64,000 bases of DNA from CAZCGA01 sp964498075 (lineage in GTDB: Bacteria > Desulfobacterota > Binatia > HRBIN30): assembly GCA_964498075.1 (NCBI GenBank), contig CAZCGA010000018.1, positions 6,680 to 70,679 on the forward strand, given 5' to 3'. The position numbers were made by a program, and so were the translations under genes. Of the stretch, positions 9,199-16,875 are shown piece by piece; position 1 is the stretch's first letter, and every line of letters starts with the position of its first letter. The notes beneath the pieces were generated by a model. The model was not told where the DNA came from, ran no database searches, and saw only the letters and a program-made list of their open reading frames with translations.

Positions 9199-9860
9199 GT
9201 GCAGGGTCTTCTCCGTCCGTTGCCGGCGAACCGCCGGCCCGCCGTGGTGGCCATGCCGCAGAGGAACACGTTCACCACGGCTGCCACGAGGTCGTCCAAG
9301 GTATCGTGCCGCGTGCGGTAGCGGTTGACGCCTCGCAGCATGCCGAGCAGCATCTCTGCGGCGATGTGCGGATCGAGCTGGCGCAGGTGACCGGCGGCGA
9401 TCGCCGCCTCCAGCGTGCGGCGCACGATGCGTGCGAGGTCGGCGCGCCGTCGCCGCCACTCGCGTCCGTCGGGATCTTCCGGTTTGTGCTCGTCGCGATG
9501 GATCAGGGCGAAGAAGAACCGGCGGTCCCAGAAGTGCGCCAGGATGCACCGCACCATGCATTCGATCTTGCGTGCCGGTGTGGCCTGGGCATCGACCGCG
9601 GCCTGCAAGTCATGGCGCAGCTGCTCGATGCCCTCGAACGTCACCGCGAGGTACAGCTCGCGCTTGCTCGGGAAGTAGCGGTACAGAGTGCCTTTGCCGA
9701 CACCGCACTTCTGCGCCACGTCGTCCATAAGGACTTCGTGGTAATCGTGACGCATGAAGATGGCCTCGGCGGCCCGCAAGATGTTCTGCCGCAGTCCCAC
9801 GATCGGTGGGCGGCCACGGCGCGGGGACTCGAGGAGAAGCGGGGAGACGGACGCGGACAT
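9195..9860 (-). CDS. TetR-family transcriptional regulator of the efflux operon
   Basis: Repressor of 221 residues. The N-terminal helix-turn-helix is clear: ILRAAEAIFMRHDYHEVLMD followed by VAQKCGVGKGTLYRYFPSK, the TetR signature. The C-terminal ligand domain is divergent, as usual. It is the first gene of the efflux operon and is translationally coupled to the tolC-like gene. A 14-bp palindrome lies just upstream, immediately after a strong promoter -10 box, so autorepression of the whole operon is the natural reading. The inducing ligand is unknown, probably a pump substrate. Confidence 0.92.
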   Translation of the reverse strand: MSASVSPLLLESPRRGRPPIVGLRQNILRAAEAIFMRHDYHEVLMDDVAQKCGVGKGTLYRYFPSKRELYLAVTFEGIEQLRHDLQAAVDAQATPARKIECMVRCILAHFWDRRFFFALIHRDEHKPEDPDGREWRRRRADLARIVRRTLEAAIAAGHLRQLDPHIAAEMLLGMLRGVNRYRTRHDTLDDLVAAVVNVFLCGMATTAGRRFAGNGRRRPCT

Positions 9861-9866
9861 TCCGAA

Positions 9867-9880
9867 ACTGACCAGTCAGT
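9867..9880. promoter_or_regulatory. TetR-type operator palindrome
   Basis: The sequence ACTGACCAGTCAGT has perfect six-base arms (ACTGAC/GTCAGT) around a CA centre. It lies six bases upstream of the tetR start and directly downstream of the -10 box, where a bound repressor would block initiation. The form TGAC-N-GTCA is common for TetR/AcrR operators. Confidence 0.75.
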
Positions 9881-9882
9881 CA

Positions 9883-9911
9883 CTAATATTGACGCGCCAA
9901 GTTCCTGTCAA
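9883..9911 (-). promoter_or_regulatory. Sigma-70 type promoter of the tetR-efflux operon
   Basis: On the minus strand a consensus -35 box TTGACA (9911-9906) is separated by exactly 17 bases from TATTAG (9888-9883), a 4/6 match to the -10 consensus. The operator palindrome follows at once. Strong by housekeeping-sigma criteria. Confidence 0.65.
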
Positions 9912-9995
9912 TCGGGGTGCAAGCAGGGTGAGGAGAGTGAAGCGCCGGAGCGTCGAGCTGCTTGCTCAGGCTGCGGGCGTGCAGCGCCGTCAGGC

Positions 9996-11666
9996 TCAAC
10001 GACGCCTTGTTAGCTCGGCGTGCCTGCCGTCGTTTCCCTGAGTCAGCGCGAACCCCTCGTAGCCTTGCGCCGCGACCTCGTCGCATTTCTGGACGTAAGG
10101 GGGGAAGCCGAGGTACGGCATGAAGACGCGCGGCTTGCCCGGGATGTTCGCCCCGAGGTACCACGAGTTGCACGAGGGATAGAGGGTCGCACCGGCCACC
10201 TCGTTGACGTGCGACACCCACGCGTCCTCCGCTTCGACGGTCGGCTCGATGCGGCCGAGGCCGTGCGCGCGCATGTACCCGATGCAGGCGGTGATCCAAT
10301 TGACGTGCTGCTCGATGGACGGAACCATGTTGGACAGGACAGACGGGCTGCCGGGACCCGTAATGATGAAGAGGTTCGGGAAGCCGGCGGTGGCGACACC
10401 GAGGTAGGTGCGCGGGCCCTCGGCCCACTTCCGCTCGAGCGTGATGCCGGCCTTGCCGTGGATATCGATATTCATGAGGGCCCCGGTCATGGCGTCGAAT
10501 CCGGTGGCGAACACGATGCAGTCCAGCTCGTACTCTGCGTCCTTCGTCCTGAGGCCGTCCTTGGTCACCTCCTCGATCGGCGAGTTGCCGACATCGACGA
10601 GGGTGACGTTTGGTCGGTTGAACGTCTCGTAGTACCCGGTGTCGCTGCACAGCCGTTTGCAGCCGACGACTTGCCGCGGGGACAGCGCCGCGGCGACCCG
10701 CGGGTCGCGCACGATCTCGCGGATCTTCCCGCGGATGAACTCCGCAGCGGTGTCGTTGGCTTCCTTGCTGAAAATCATATCCGCGAACGCGCCGAGAAAA
10801 GGGAGGCCCCCCTTTTCCCACCGATCCTCGTACTCGGCCCACCGCTCCTGCTCGGTCGCCTCCAGCGCGGACTTCTCGTTGGATCGAGTGTCGAAACCAA
10901 ACGGCATCTGGCCGCCCCTCTGCCGGAGGCCGGCGTAGTCGGCTTTGATCTGTTGCTGCACGCTGGGGTCGAGCAGGTGATTGCTCGCCGGCACAGAATA
11001 GGTTGGGGTCCGCTGGAACACGAAGAGGTGTGCCGCCTCCTCGGCGATGAACGGGATGACCTGGATGCCGGAGGAGCCCGTGCCGATGACGGCAACTCGC
11101 TTGCCGGCGAAATCGATACGCTCGTGCGGCCAGCGGCCGGTGTGCAACATCAGTCCGGCAAAGGAATCGCGCCCTTTGAATTCGGGCGTATTGGTCGACG
11201 ACAGGCAGCCGGTCGCCATGATGCAGAACTTCGCCGACACGCGGCCGCCGTCGCCGGTCTGAATCCTCCAGAGGTCCGCTGCCTCGTCGAAGACCGCGGA
11301 CGTGACGCGCGTGTCGAGCTGGACGTCACGGCGGAGATCGAATCGGTCGGCGACGTGGTTGAGATACCGCAGGATCTCTGGCTGCGAGGCGTAGCGCTCG
11401 GTCCACTCCCACTCCTGCTGGAGGTCTTCGGAGAACTGGTACGAGTACTCCATGCTCTCGACGTCACACCGTGCGCCCGGGTAGCGGTTCCAGAACCACG
11501 TGCCACCGACGCCACTGCCCGCCTCGAAGACCCGCGCCGAGAGCCCGCGCCCGCGCAGGCGGTAGAGCATGCACAGCCCGGCGAACCCGGCGCCGACGAT
11601 CACGGCGTCGAAGTCGCCGCCCGGCTCCGGGCCGGTTTCCATGGGTTTCAGTTGCACATCAGGCAT
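9996..11666 (-). CDS. Flavin-dependent monooxygenase, Baeyer-Villiger / CHMO type
   Basis: NAD(P)H- and FAD-dependent monooxygenase of 556 residues. The FAD Rossmann motif GAGFAGL is near residue 26, the second nucleotide-binding motif is GTGSSG near 190, and the Baeyer-Villiger fingerprint reads FAGLMLHTGRWPH (FxGxxxHTxxW[PD]). These enzymes turn ketones into esters or lactones. GGAGG at 11674-11678 sets the start. The upstream 98-residue gene ends three bases earlier, so they are co-transcribed. The natural substrate is not predictable; the many acyl-CoA genes in the window fit a role in ketone, terpenoid or steroid breakdown. Confidence 0.88.
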   Translation of the reverse strand: MPDVQLKPMETGPEPGGDFDAVIVGAGFAGLCMLYRLRGRGLSARVFEAGSGVGGTWFWNRYPGARCDVESMEYSYQFSEDLQQEWEWTERYASQPEILRYLNHVADRFDLRRDVQLDTRVTSAVFDEAADLWRIQTGDGGRVSAKFCIMATGCLSSTNTPEFKGRDSFAGLMLHTGRWPHERIDFAGKRVAVIGTGSSGIQVIPFIAEEAAHLFVFQRTPTYSVPASNHLLDPSVQQQIKADYAGLRQRGGQMPFGFDTRSNEKSALEATEQERWAEYEDRWEKGGLPFLGAFADMIFSKEANDTAAEFIRGKIREIVRDPRVAAALSPRQVVGCKRLCSDTGYYETFNRPNVTLVDVGNSPIEEVTKDGLRTKDAEYELDCIVFATGFDAMTGALMNIDIHGKAGITLERKWAEGPRTYLGVATAGFPNLFIITGPGSPSVLSNMVPSIEQHVNWITACIGYMRAHGLGRIEPTVEAEDAWVSHVNEVAGATLYPSCNSWYLGANIPGKPRVFMPYLGFPPYVQKCDEVAAQGYEGFALTQGNDGRHAELTRRR

Positions 11667-11669
11667 ATC

Positions 11670-11966
11670 CTAACCTCCCAGCTCCACCAGGCCTTGCACC
11701 AAGCCCGCCGCGCGCAGAACACGACGGCAGAAATCTGCCTGAGCACAGAGGACGTAGAACCCGACGCCTTCGCACTCTACCGGCAGAATGCCGAGCACGC
11801 GGCTCTGAAACGGTTCGATGTCGACGGCGTAGTCGATGGCGTTGTCCGACAAGACTTGCTCGACCCGCTTACCCTCATTCAGACGACCGGCGATGTAGAT
11901 CATCGCCACGTCTTCGTCGTCGAATGTCTCCGGGTCCACCAAGGCCATCGAGGTCACTTCAAGCAC
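11670..11966 (-). CDS. Small conserved protein, possibly DUF2007-like
   Basis: A 98-residue acidic cytoplasmic protein with no signal peptide. The alternation of a helix (NEGKRVEQVLSDNAIDYAV) and short strands ending in GVGFYVLCAQADFCRRVLRA resembles the small ferredoxin-like fold of DUF2007 'signal-transducing' proteins, but I cannot confirm the family. An internal ATG (MALVDPETF) six codons in is an alternative start. Its stop is three bases before the monooxygenase start and overlaps that gene's ribosome site region, so the two are coupled. Confidence 0.55.
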   Translation of the reverse strand: MLEVTSMALVDPETFDDEDVAMIYIAGRLNEGKRVEQVLSDNAIDYAVDIEPFQSRVLGILPVECEGVGFYVLCAQADFCRRVLRAAGLVQGLVELGG

Positions 11967-11981
11967 TGCTAACCCTGATGT

Positions 11982-12175
11982 GACAAAAGAAATCCACAGA
12001 TTTCGCAGAGTACGCAGATGTGGAGACCATTACTGGACGCGCACCGCCCATACCGTAAGCTCATGGTTCGTGACGTTTCCCCAGGTCAGTCTGATGGACG
12101 AAGGGAAGTCCGGACTGCCTTGTGCGACAAGCATCTGCGGCCATCGGTATCATCTGTGGATGAGATTCTTTTGTC
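11982..12175. repeat. Imperfect inverted-repeat element (MITE-like)
   Basis: Arms of about 40 bp lie at 11982-12020 and 12132-12175 in opposite orientation. Shared blocks read inward from each end are GACAAAAGAA, ATCCACAGAT and CGCAGATG. About 110 bp without a recognisable gene lie between them. The motif resembles the dispersed CATCTGTG...TCTGTGGAT repeats seen in many bacterial intergenic regions. No transposase is nearby. Confidence 0.5.
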
Positions 12176-12234
12176 CGATTAAGGCTAACTAACATCGTGC
12201 GGATCGGCGGTCGAGGCTGACCTTCGTTCTTCCG

Positions 12235-12936
12235 TCACGCAACCAGCAGCCACGAGTAGCCCTGGCGCAGGGCGTCGCGGCCTCCGCTCTCCAACACGTC
12301 GCCGTGGGCGACGATGACACGGTCGAAGTCCCAGGCGAGTATGCGTTCCAAGCTCTGCCGCGCCGCCCGGCGATCGCGGATCAGCAACGGATCGAGTCTG
12401 GAGGGGCCGAAGCGGCCGTAGCTCCGCAGCAGTCGCATGAGCAGGCGAGTGGGCGTGGCCGCCCGCGGCCCGAAGTTGAAGGCAAGATCGCACAGGATGA
12501 GCGTGCGGCTGGCGCGGTGCAGGAAGACGACCTCGTTCTCATAGGGGCGCCCGCGGAAGAAGACCTGATCCACCTCTCCCTTCCATTCTGGAGGCGCTTC
12601 GTCGCCGAGCACTCCGACAAACGCCAGGTCGGGACGCTTGCGTTCGAGTCCCGGCGCCACCCACAGCCGCGCCTCCGGATACGCCGCGGCCACCTCGCCA
12701 GCGTGCAGGTGATGGACTCGATTGGGAGCCACGGTGAAGCGGACGCGGCCGATCACATCGAGCTGTCGACGCAGCGCGGGATCCAGCGACACCGGGGAGT
12801 GCAGCAGGAGGCTCCCGTCTGCGAGGCGAATCACGGTCATGCGTGTCCCCACCTCGAGCCCGTAGAAGCGCTGGGGCCGCTCCGCGATCCAGATATTCTT
12901 GGCCACCTCGCACAACGGGGTACTAGGCTGGTGCAT
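12235..12936 (-). CDS. DUF4336 family protein (metallo-beta-lactamase-like fold)
   Basis: A 233-residue cytoplasmic protein matching the DUF4336 pattern: N-terminal KNIWIAERPQRFYGLEVGTR, RLADGSLLLHSPV, APNRVHHLHAGE near residue 72 and a C-terminal RVIVAHGDVLESGG. The fold resembles metallo-beta-lactamases, but only parts of the HxHxDH metal site are kept (HHLH and the late AHGD), so a hydrolase function is unproved. It stands alone between an inverted-repeat element and a small accessory cluster. Confidence 0.75.
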   Translation of the reverse strand: MHQPSTPLCEVAKNIWIAERPQRFYGLEVGTRMTVIRLADGSLLLHSPVSLDPALRRQLDVIGRVRFTVAPNRVHHLHAGEVAAAYPEARLWVAPGLERKRPDLAFVGVLGDEAPPEWKGEVDQVFFRGRPYENEVVFLHRASRTLILCDLAFNFGPRAATPTRLLMRLLRSYGRFGPSRLDPLLIRDRRAARQSLERILAWDFDRVIVAHGDVLESGGRDALRQGYSWLLVA

Positions 12937-13085
12937 GATCGCCCACAGGAGTCCTGAGACTGGCCTCGGCGAGATTCAGCCTCTCGTTGACGAGCACCTG
13001 GAGCCAGCGGGGGCTCGGCTTCTCTGCTGCGCCCTTCGTTTTACCGGCCACAGCTTCTCCGTGCGGCTGCCCAACGGCGCGCGCA

Positions 13086-13400
13086 TCAGCCGCGCGCACG
13101 CCTCTTGCGCGTCGGCTGCATGCGCGGAGTCCGTGCCCGGCTCACCAGCGGAAAGCGTTCCGGATGATTGATGGACTCAACTGCCAGGTCCACGTCGAGA
13201 TCAGGCCAATACAGATGGTGCGGATGCGGGAGCTCGACGTTGCACAACTGGCCGATCGAGACGTCTCGAAACCATGGGAAGTGCTCGAATGCCAGGAACA
13301 GCTCACGCTCGCCGAGCAAGAGCCAGAATCCATGCTTCGAGACGTTCGTGACCTCAACGACTGAAGTGGGCTTTCCACGCGTCGCGGATTTCATCCTCAT
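13086..13400 (-). CDS. DUF2442 domain protein
   Basis: A 104-residue protein with the DUF2442 pattern: a start of strand TSVVEVTNVSKHGFWLLLGE, then FLAFEHFPWFRD and HPHHLYWPDLDVDLAVESI. Proteins of this type are commonly encoded next to DUF4160 proteins in toxin-antitoxin-like pairs, and a DUF4160 C-terminal remnant does overlap the 5' end here. The last 15-20 residues are Arg-rich and may be a non-native extension. The exact start is uncertain because upstream sequence overlaps the remnant. Confidence 0.7.
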   Translation of the reverse strand: MRMKSATRGKPTSVVEVTNVSKHGFWLLLGERELFLAFEHFPWFRDVSIGQLCNVELPHPHHLYWPDLDVDLAVESINHPERFPLVSRARTPRMQPTRKRRARG

Positions 13401-13464
13401 GCTCCTGAACGAGCCGGAGGGCGCTTGATAGGCGGCGCTGACTCAGGCCGTAGTTCACCGCGAT
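13354..13464 (-). pseudogene. DUF4160 C-terminal remnant
   Basis: Reading the minus strand gives VNYGLSQRRLSSALRLV followed by QEHEDEIRDAWKAHF and a stop, the typical DUF4160 C-terminus (a short helix, then a 'xxEAWNEFF' end). An in-frame TAA at 13465-13467 lies just upstream and no start codon or N-terminal half was found in any frame, so only the tail survives. It overlaps the DUF2442 start, the usual order for this pair. Confidence 0.6.
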
Positions 13465-13504
13465 TTAGAGAATCGGCCAGGTCAAGCCGGTCCGCTCCAG
13501 CGTC

Positions 13505-13726
13505 TTAGGCGTTTTCGTGACTCGGACTGACGCCCAGCTCGGAAGGGTGAACGCTCAAGTACTCGCGCACTTCCAGCTGCATGCGGTCGATCTCCGCCAA
13601 GAAGCCTGATACCGCTGCATGGTAATTGCTCGGGCTGCTCTCTGCCCGTCGCAACTGCGCAACCTGCTCCTGGAAGCGTGCGATGCGCGCCAAGGTTACG
13701 TTCAGCTCATTGTCGTTCGCGATCAT
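13505..13726 (-). CDS. Small coiled-coil partner of a nucleotidyltransferase
   Basis: A 73-residue, largely helical protein (MIANDNELNVTLARIARFQ ... FLAEIDRMQLEVREYLS). Small proteins of this pattern are regularly encoded immediately after DUF6932-type nucleotidyltransferases. The ATG at 13726 follows a GAGGAG ribosome site and comes eight bases after the nucleotidyltransferase stop, so the longer open frame upstream is rejected. The pair looks like a toxin-antitoxin or nucleotidyltransferase-accessory module, but activity is unknown. Confidence 0.68.
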   Translation of the reverse strand: MIANDNELNVTLARIARFQEQVAQLRRAESSPSNYHAAVSGFLAEIDRMQLEVREYLSVHPSELGVSPSHENA

Positions 13727-13733
13727 AATCTCC

Positions 13734-14195
13734 TCATACCTCCGTGATGATCTCGACGATGCCTCTGCGGCCGCCGTCGCGCCGGGTCTGCCAGTGCTCG
13801 ATGGTCTCTTGCTCTCCACCCAGTGCGGCCAACCGCCGCAGCCAAAACACGCTTGCGCCAAGATGCGCCTGCGCAGCCGCATGATCGAACAGCAGACGCG
13901 TCCCGCCGTGGAGCTGTGCCGCATCAAAGCCGTCGTCCATGAGCAGGAAGATATCGACATCGTTCGGATCGGGCTTCACTGTAACGAACGACCCGAAAAC
14001 GATGAAGCGCAAGACGTGGCCTGTCGTACCCGCCATACGGTGGACGCGCTCCAATCGTTGGGCCATGAGTGCCCGCTGCAGGGTGCCTTTGCCGAAGCGC
14101 TCCAGTACGTCGCGCAGCGTTGCCGGGTGAAGTCCAGGAGGCAAGTCACCGCTCGCGATGAAGGCTGGCAGAGGCGGCCCTCCCTGTTCGGCCAT
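13734..14195 (-). CDS. Nucleotidyltransferase-fold protein (DUF6932-like)
   Basis: A 153-residue protein with the Pol-beta nucleotidyltransferase signature: GSFVT followed by PNDVDIFLLMDD, giving GS plus a D-x-D pair near residues 70-85. The C-terminal half carries FDHAAAQAHLGASVFW and a basic end. The ATG at 14195 gives a normal family length; the open frame upstream is Arg-rich and unlike the family. It precedes and nearly abuts a 73-residue helical partner. Related pairs are treated as possible toxin-antitoxin modules; the nucleotide acceptor is not known. Confidence 0.72.
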   Translation of the reverse strand: MAEQGGPPLPAFIASGDLPPGLHPATLRDVLERFGKGTLQRALMAQRLERVHRMAGTTGHVLRFIVFGSFVTVKPDPNDVDIFLLMDDGFDAAQLHGGTRLLFDHAAAQAHLGASVFWLRRLAALGGEQETIEHWQTRRDGGRRGIVEIITEV

Positions 14196-14326
14196 ACTCT
14201 CTTCTACAACACCGGCGCGCGGGAGCCTAACCGACGTCCGCGTGAGCCGCCGGCCCATCAAGGTTCGCGAATGGCACCCAAGCTCATGCCGGTCGGCTCG
14301 ACGCGCTTGATGCGCGTGTACGGCGG

Positions 14327-14878
14327 CTACCATGGCGCGAGGCTCGCCGCGCGCCTCTTTGCCTCGCCACGTAGCTTCGAAAGTGTGGGAAAGAATGGGT
14401 GACACTGGTTGTGCTTGAGGTTGAGCGGAAGTGGCATCGTCGCGATGAAGTCACTCTCGTTCTTCCACGGCTCCGGCGAGGGCCGCCAGGTGATCCTCGC
14501 GTGCTCGCAAAGCCACTTCGAAAGGACAGCTTCGCCCGGTCCAAAGGTCGTGTCATCGCCATTTCCTGCATGGCGTAGTTCGAGGTCAAGGTGGTTGGCA
14601 AGGAGGCAGCCGAGCGACAGCCGAAGGGTTGACCCGCATGCGTTACCGCGAAGATGAGAGCGGAGTCTCGTCCGTAGACTCTGCTTGCTGATACCGAGGT
14701 ATAGAAGCGTAGCGCCTTCGCGCATGACGCATCCGTCTGTTGGAACGCCAGGTGGCACCTCGCAAAAGTACCACGCGTAGAGACCCGGCTCCGCCGGTAC
14801 CGGGCTGGGCCTGGTCAGGATCTCGGAGGGGGCCCACAGCTTGGCGGAATTCAGCAGGGCGTGAAGTACCTGATGCAT
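14327..14878 (-). CDS. GIY-YIG nuclease-like protein
   Basis: A 183-residue protein carrying a divergent GIY-YIG core: PGLYAWYF for the first motif, TLLYLGIS for the second, then a catalytic-region Arg in RLRSHLRGNACGSTLR and an invariant-type Glu in GPGEAVLSKWL. Stand-alone proteins of this type are typical of accessory DNA. The ATG at 14878 is chosen because the family usually starts a few residues before this helix; no strong ribosome site precedes it. It lies upstream of the nucleotidyltransferase pair on the same strand with a 131-bp gap. Confidence 0.72.
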   Translation of the reverse strand: MHQVLHALLNSAKLWAPSEILTRPSPVPAEPGLYAWYFCEVPPGVPTDGCVMREGATLLYLGISKQSLRTRLRSHLRGNACGSTLRLSLGCLLANHLDLELRHAGNGDDTTFGPGEAVLSKWLCEHARITWRPSPEPWKNESDFIATMPLPLNLKHNQCHPFFPTLSKLRGEAKRRAASLAPW

Positions 14879-15254
14879 GTTCGTTTGGAGCTGTGCTTCA
14901 TGCCGCCCAAGCACTATTGGACTCCCAAATGAAATCCCCAACCCACACCAGCCCCCGGGGGCTGACGCGCTGCCACATGGAGCGTTGCATAGATCACAAT
15001 GCGCTTCTTGGTCAAACGCGTACGGCACCGACGCTCCTTCCTCGGCGTGCTGCGCTGCGCGATCTTGCTTGCTAGCACCCAGTGGCGATGGCTTCTTCCT
15101 GGGCACGTTGGCGGTGCTGTGCGGCTGTGCGTTCCGAATGCCGTGACTCGGCATCGACACGTGAGGGGCCGCTCGGCAGTGGCGTAGGGGACCCGGCGGC
15201 CCCGCCTTGACAGCGCGGGCGCACGTTGTTAGCGCGACGCAGCACGTGTCACCC
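14879..15254. other. Intergenic region without recognisable gene
   Basis: About 375 bp between divergently transcribed genes. Short open frames exist on both strands but none has a recognisable family or ribosome site. It must hold the promoters of the thiolase-like and GIY-YIG genes; no convincing -35/-10 pair was picked out. Confidence 0.5.
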
Positions 15255-16433
15255 ATGACCACCATCCGCGACCGCGCCGCCATCATCGGCATCGGACAGA
15301 CCGAGTACAGTAAACAGATCGACAAGACCGAGCACCGGGTCGCCTGCGAGGCGATCCTGGCGGCGATCACCGACGCCGGGCTCACGCCGCAGGACATCGA
15401 CGGGATCGTGCGCTACGACGTCGAAACCAACACCGAGCTGGCAATCATCTACAGCCTCGGCATCCCGCACCTGCGCTTCTTCGCCGGCGTCACCTCTGGC
15501 GGTGGCGCCGTGTGCGGTACCATCGTGCTGGCGGCGATGGCGGTGGCCACCGGGCAGGCGAACAACGTCGTGTGCTTCCGCGCCCGCAACCGCGGCAAAC
15601 GCTCGGTGTCAGGCCCGGGGAAGTTCGGCGGCGGACGGCCGTGGGAGAAGACCGGCGAGTACCTCACCGACTTCTACCAGTACCACATCCCCTTCGGCCT
15701 GGTGACGCCGGCGCAGGAGATGGCGCTGATCTACCGCCGCCACATGCACGAGTACGGCACCACCACCGAACACTTCGGCCACGTCGCCGTCGCCCAGCGC
15801 GCCCACGCCGCGCGCAACCCCAACGCCGTCATGCGCGCGCCGATCACACTCGCCGATCACCAGCGCTCGCGCTGGATCGCCGAGCCGTTGCGCCTGCTCG
15901 ACTGCTGCCTGGAGACCGACGGCGGCTGCGCAGTCGTGGTCACGTCCGCCGAACGGGCGCGCGATGCGCCGCAGCGCCCCGCATACATCCTTGCCGGCGC
16001 GCAAGCCGAGGGGCCGATCCACATCCAGCTCGCCGACTACTTTCAGCATCGCAATGAAGACACCGGCGGGCGCGCGGCGGCGCAGCAGCTCTACGCGATG
16101 GCCGACGTTGCGCCCAAGGATATCGACGCGGCGATGTTCTACGACCACTTCTCGCCGGCGGTGCTGTTGAGCCTCGAAGACTACGGCTTCTGCGAGCGCG
16201 GCGAGAGCGGGCCGTTCGTCGCTGCCGGCAACGTCGCTTGGCCGCACGGCTCGCTGCCGGTGAATACACACGGCGGCAGCCTGTCGGAGGCGTTCATCCA
16301 CGGCTACAACCACATCCTCGAAGGCGTGCGCCAGATCCGCGGCACGTCGGCGTGTCAGGTCGACGGCGCCGAGCTGGTGCTGGTGACCAGCTCGAATACC
16401 GACCCGACCGGAGCGATCATCCTGCGACGATGA
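15255..16433 (+). CDS. Thiolase-superfamily protein (lipid-transfer / Ltp2-like)
   Basis: A 392-residue thiolase-fold protein of the SCP2/lipid-transfer branch. The start AAIIGIGQTEYSK and the C-terminal NTHGGSLSEAFIHG with its His are typical. The N-terminal nucleophile position, usually Cys, reads GVTSGGGAVCG, apparently Ser or Gly, so a classical thiolytic reaction is doubtful; thiolase-like aldolases such as Ltp2 also lack it and need a DUF35 partner. The next gene encodes exactly such a DUF35 protein, overlapping by ATGA. A carbon-carbon cleaving role in acyl-CoA or steroid side-chain breakdown is inferred. Confidence 0.82.
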   Translation: MTTIRDRAAIIGIGQTEYSKQIDKTEHRVACEAILAAITDAGLTPQDIDGIVRYDVETNTELAIIYSLGIPHLRFFAGVTSGGGAVCGTIVLAAMAVATGQANNVVCFRARNRGKRSVSGPGKFGGGRPWEKTGEYLTDFYQYHIPFGLVTPAQEMALIYRRHMHEYGTTTEHFGHVAVAQRAHAARNPNAVMRAPITLADHQRSRWIAEPLRLLDCCLETDGGCAVVVTSAERARDAPQRPAYILAGAQAEGPIHIQLADYFQHRNEDTGGRAAAQQLYAMADVAPKDIDAAMFYDHFSPAVLLSLEDYGFCERGESGPFVAAGNVAWPHGSLPVNTHGGSLSEAFIHGYNHILEGVRQIRGTSACQVDGAELVLVTSSNTDPTGAIILRR

Positions 16434-16846
16434 ACGACGACCGCCACGCGATCCCCGTCCCCGTATCCAACGCCGACAACGCCGGCTTTTGGGAAGGCTG
16501 CCGGCGGCATGAGCTGCGGCTGCAGCGCTGCAGCGCGTGCGGCACGTTCCGCCATCACCCGCGCCCGATGTGTCCGCACTGCCACCATCTCGAGTACGAG
16601 TGGGCGTCCGCCAGCGGGCGCGGCACGCTATACACGTTCACCATCGTGCACGGCCCGACGCTGCCGGTGTTCCAACAGCACGCGCCGTACAACGTCGCCG
16701 TCATCCATCTCGACGAAGGGCCGTTCATCGTCAGCAACGTCGTCGGCTGCGCCAACGACCACCTCCGCATCGGCATGCCGGTCGAGGTGGTCTTCGAAGA
16801 CGTCAGCGAAGAGCTCAGCCTGCCGAAGTTTCGGCCGCGCACCTAG
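16430..16846 (+). CDS. DUF35 OB-fold protein with zinc ribbon (acyl-CoA-binding partner)
   Basis: A 138-residue protein with an N-terminal helix (NAGFWEGCRRHELRLQRCSAC), a rubredoxin-like zinc ribbon CSACG-x-CPHC, and a C-terminal OB fold (GRGTLYTFTIVHG). DUF35 proteins form complexes with thiolase-fold enzymes and bind the CoA substrate. The ATGA overlap with the preceding thiolase-like gene predicts stoichiometric co-expression. It ends shortly before a convergent thioesterase gene. Confidence 0.85.
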   Translation: MNDDRHAIPVPVSNADNAGFWEGCRRHELRLQRCSACGTFRHHPRPMCPHCHHLEYEWASASGRGTLYTFTIVHGPTLPVFQQHAPYNVAVIHLDEGPFIVSNVVGCANDHLRIGMPVEVVFEDVSEELSLPKFRPRT

Positions 16847-16875
16847 TGTCCCAAGTCCGAAGCTCCAGACAAGAC

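Noticed and set aside
9985..10020. AACGACGCC-TTGTTAGC sequence resembling an integron attC core
   Set aside because: It overlaps the 3' end of the monooxygenase gene, a matching left-hand half-site is not clear, and no integrase or cassette array is present.
10020..11972. 650-codon + strand open frame opposite the Baeyer-Villiger-like gene
   Set aside because: Complement shadow of a confidently identified flavoprotein; no ribosome site or family.
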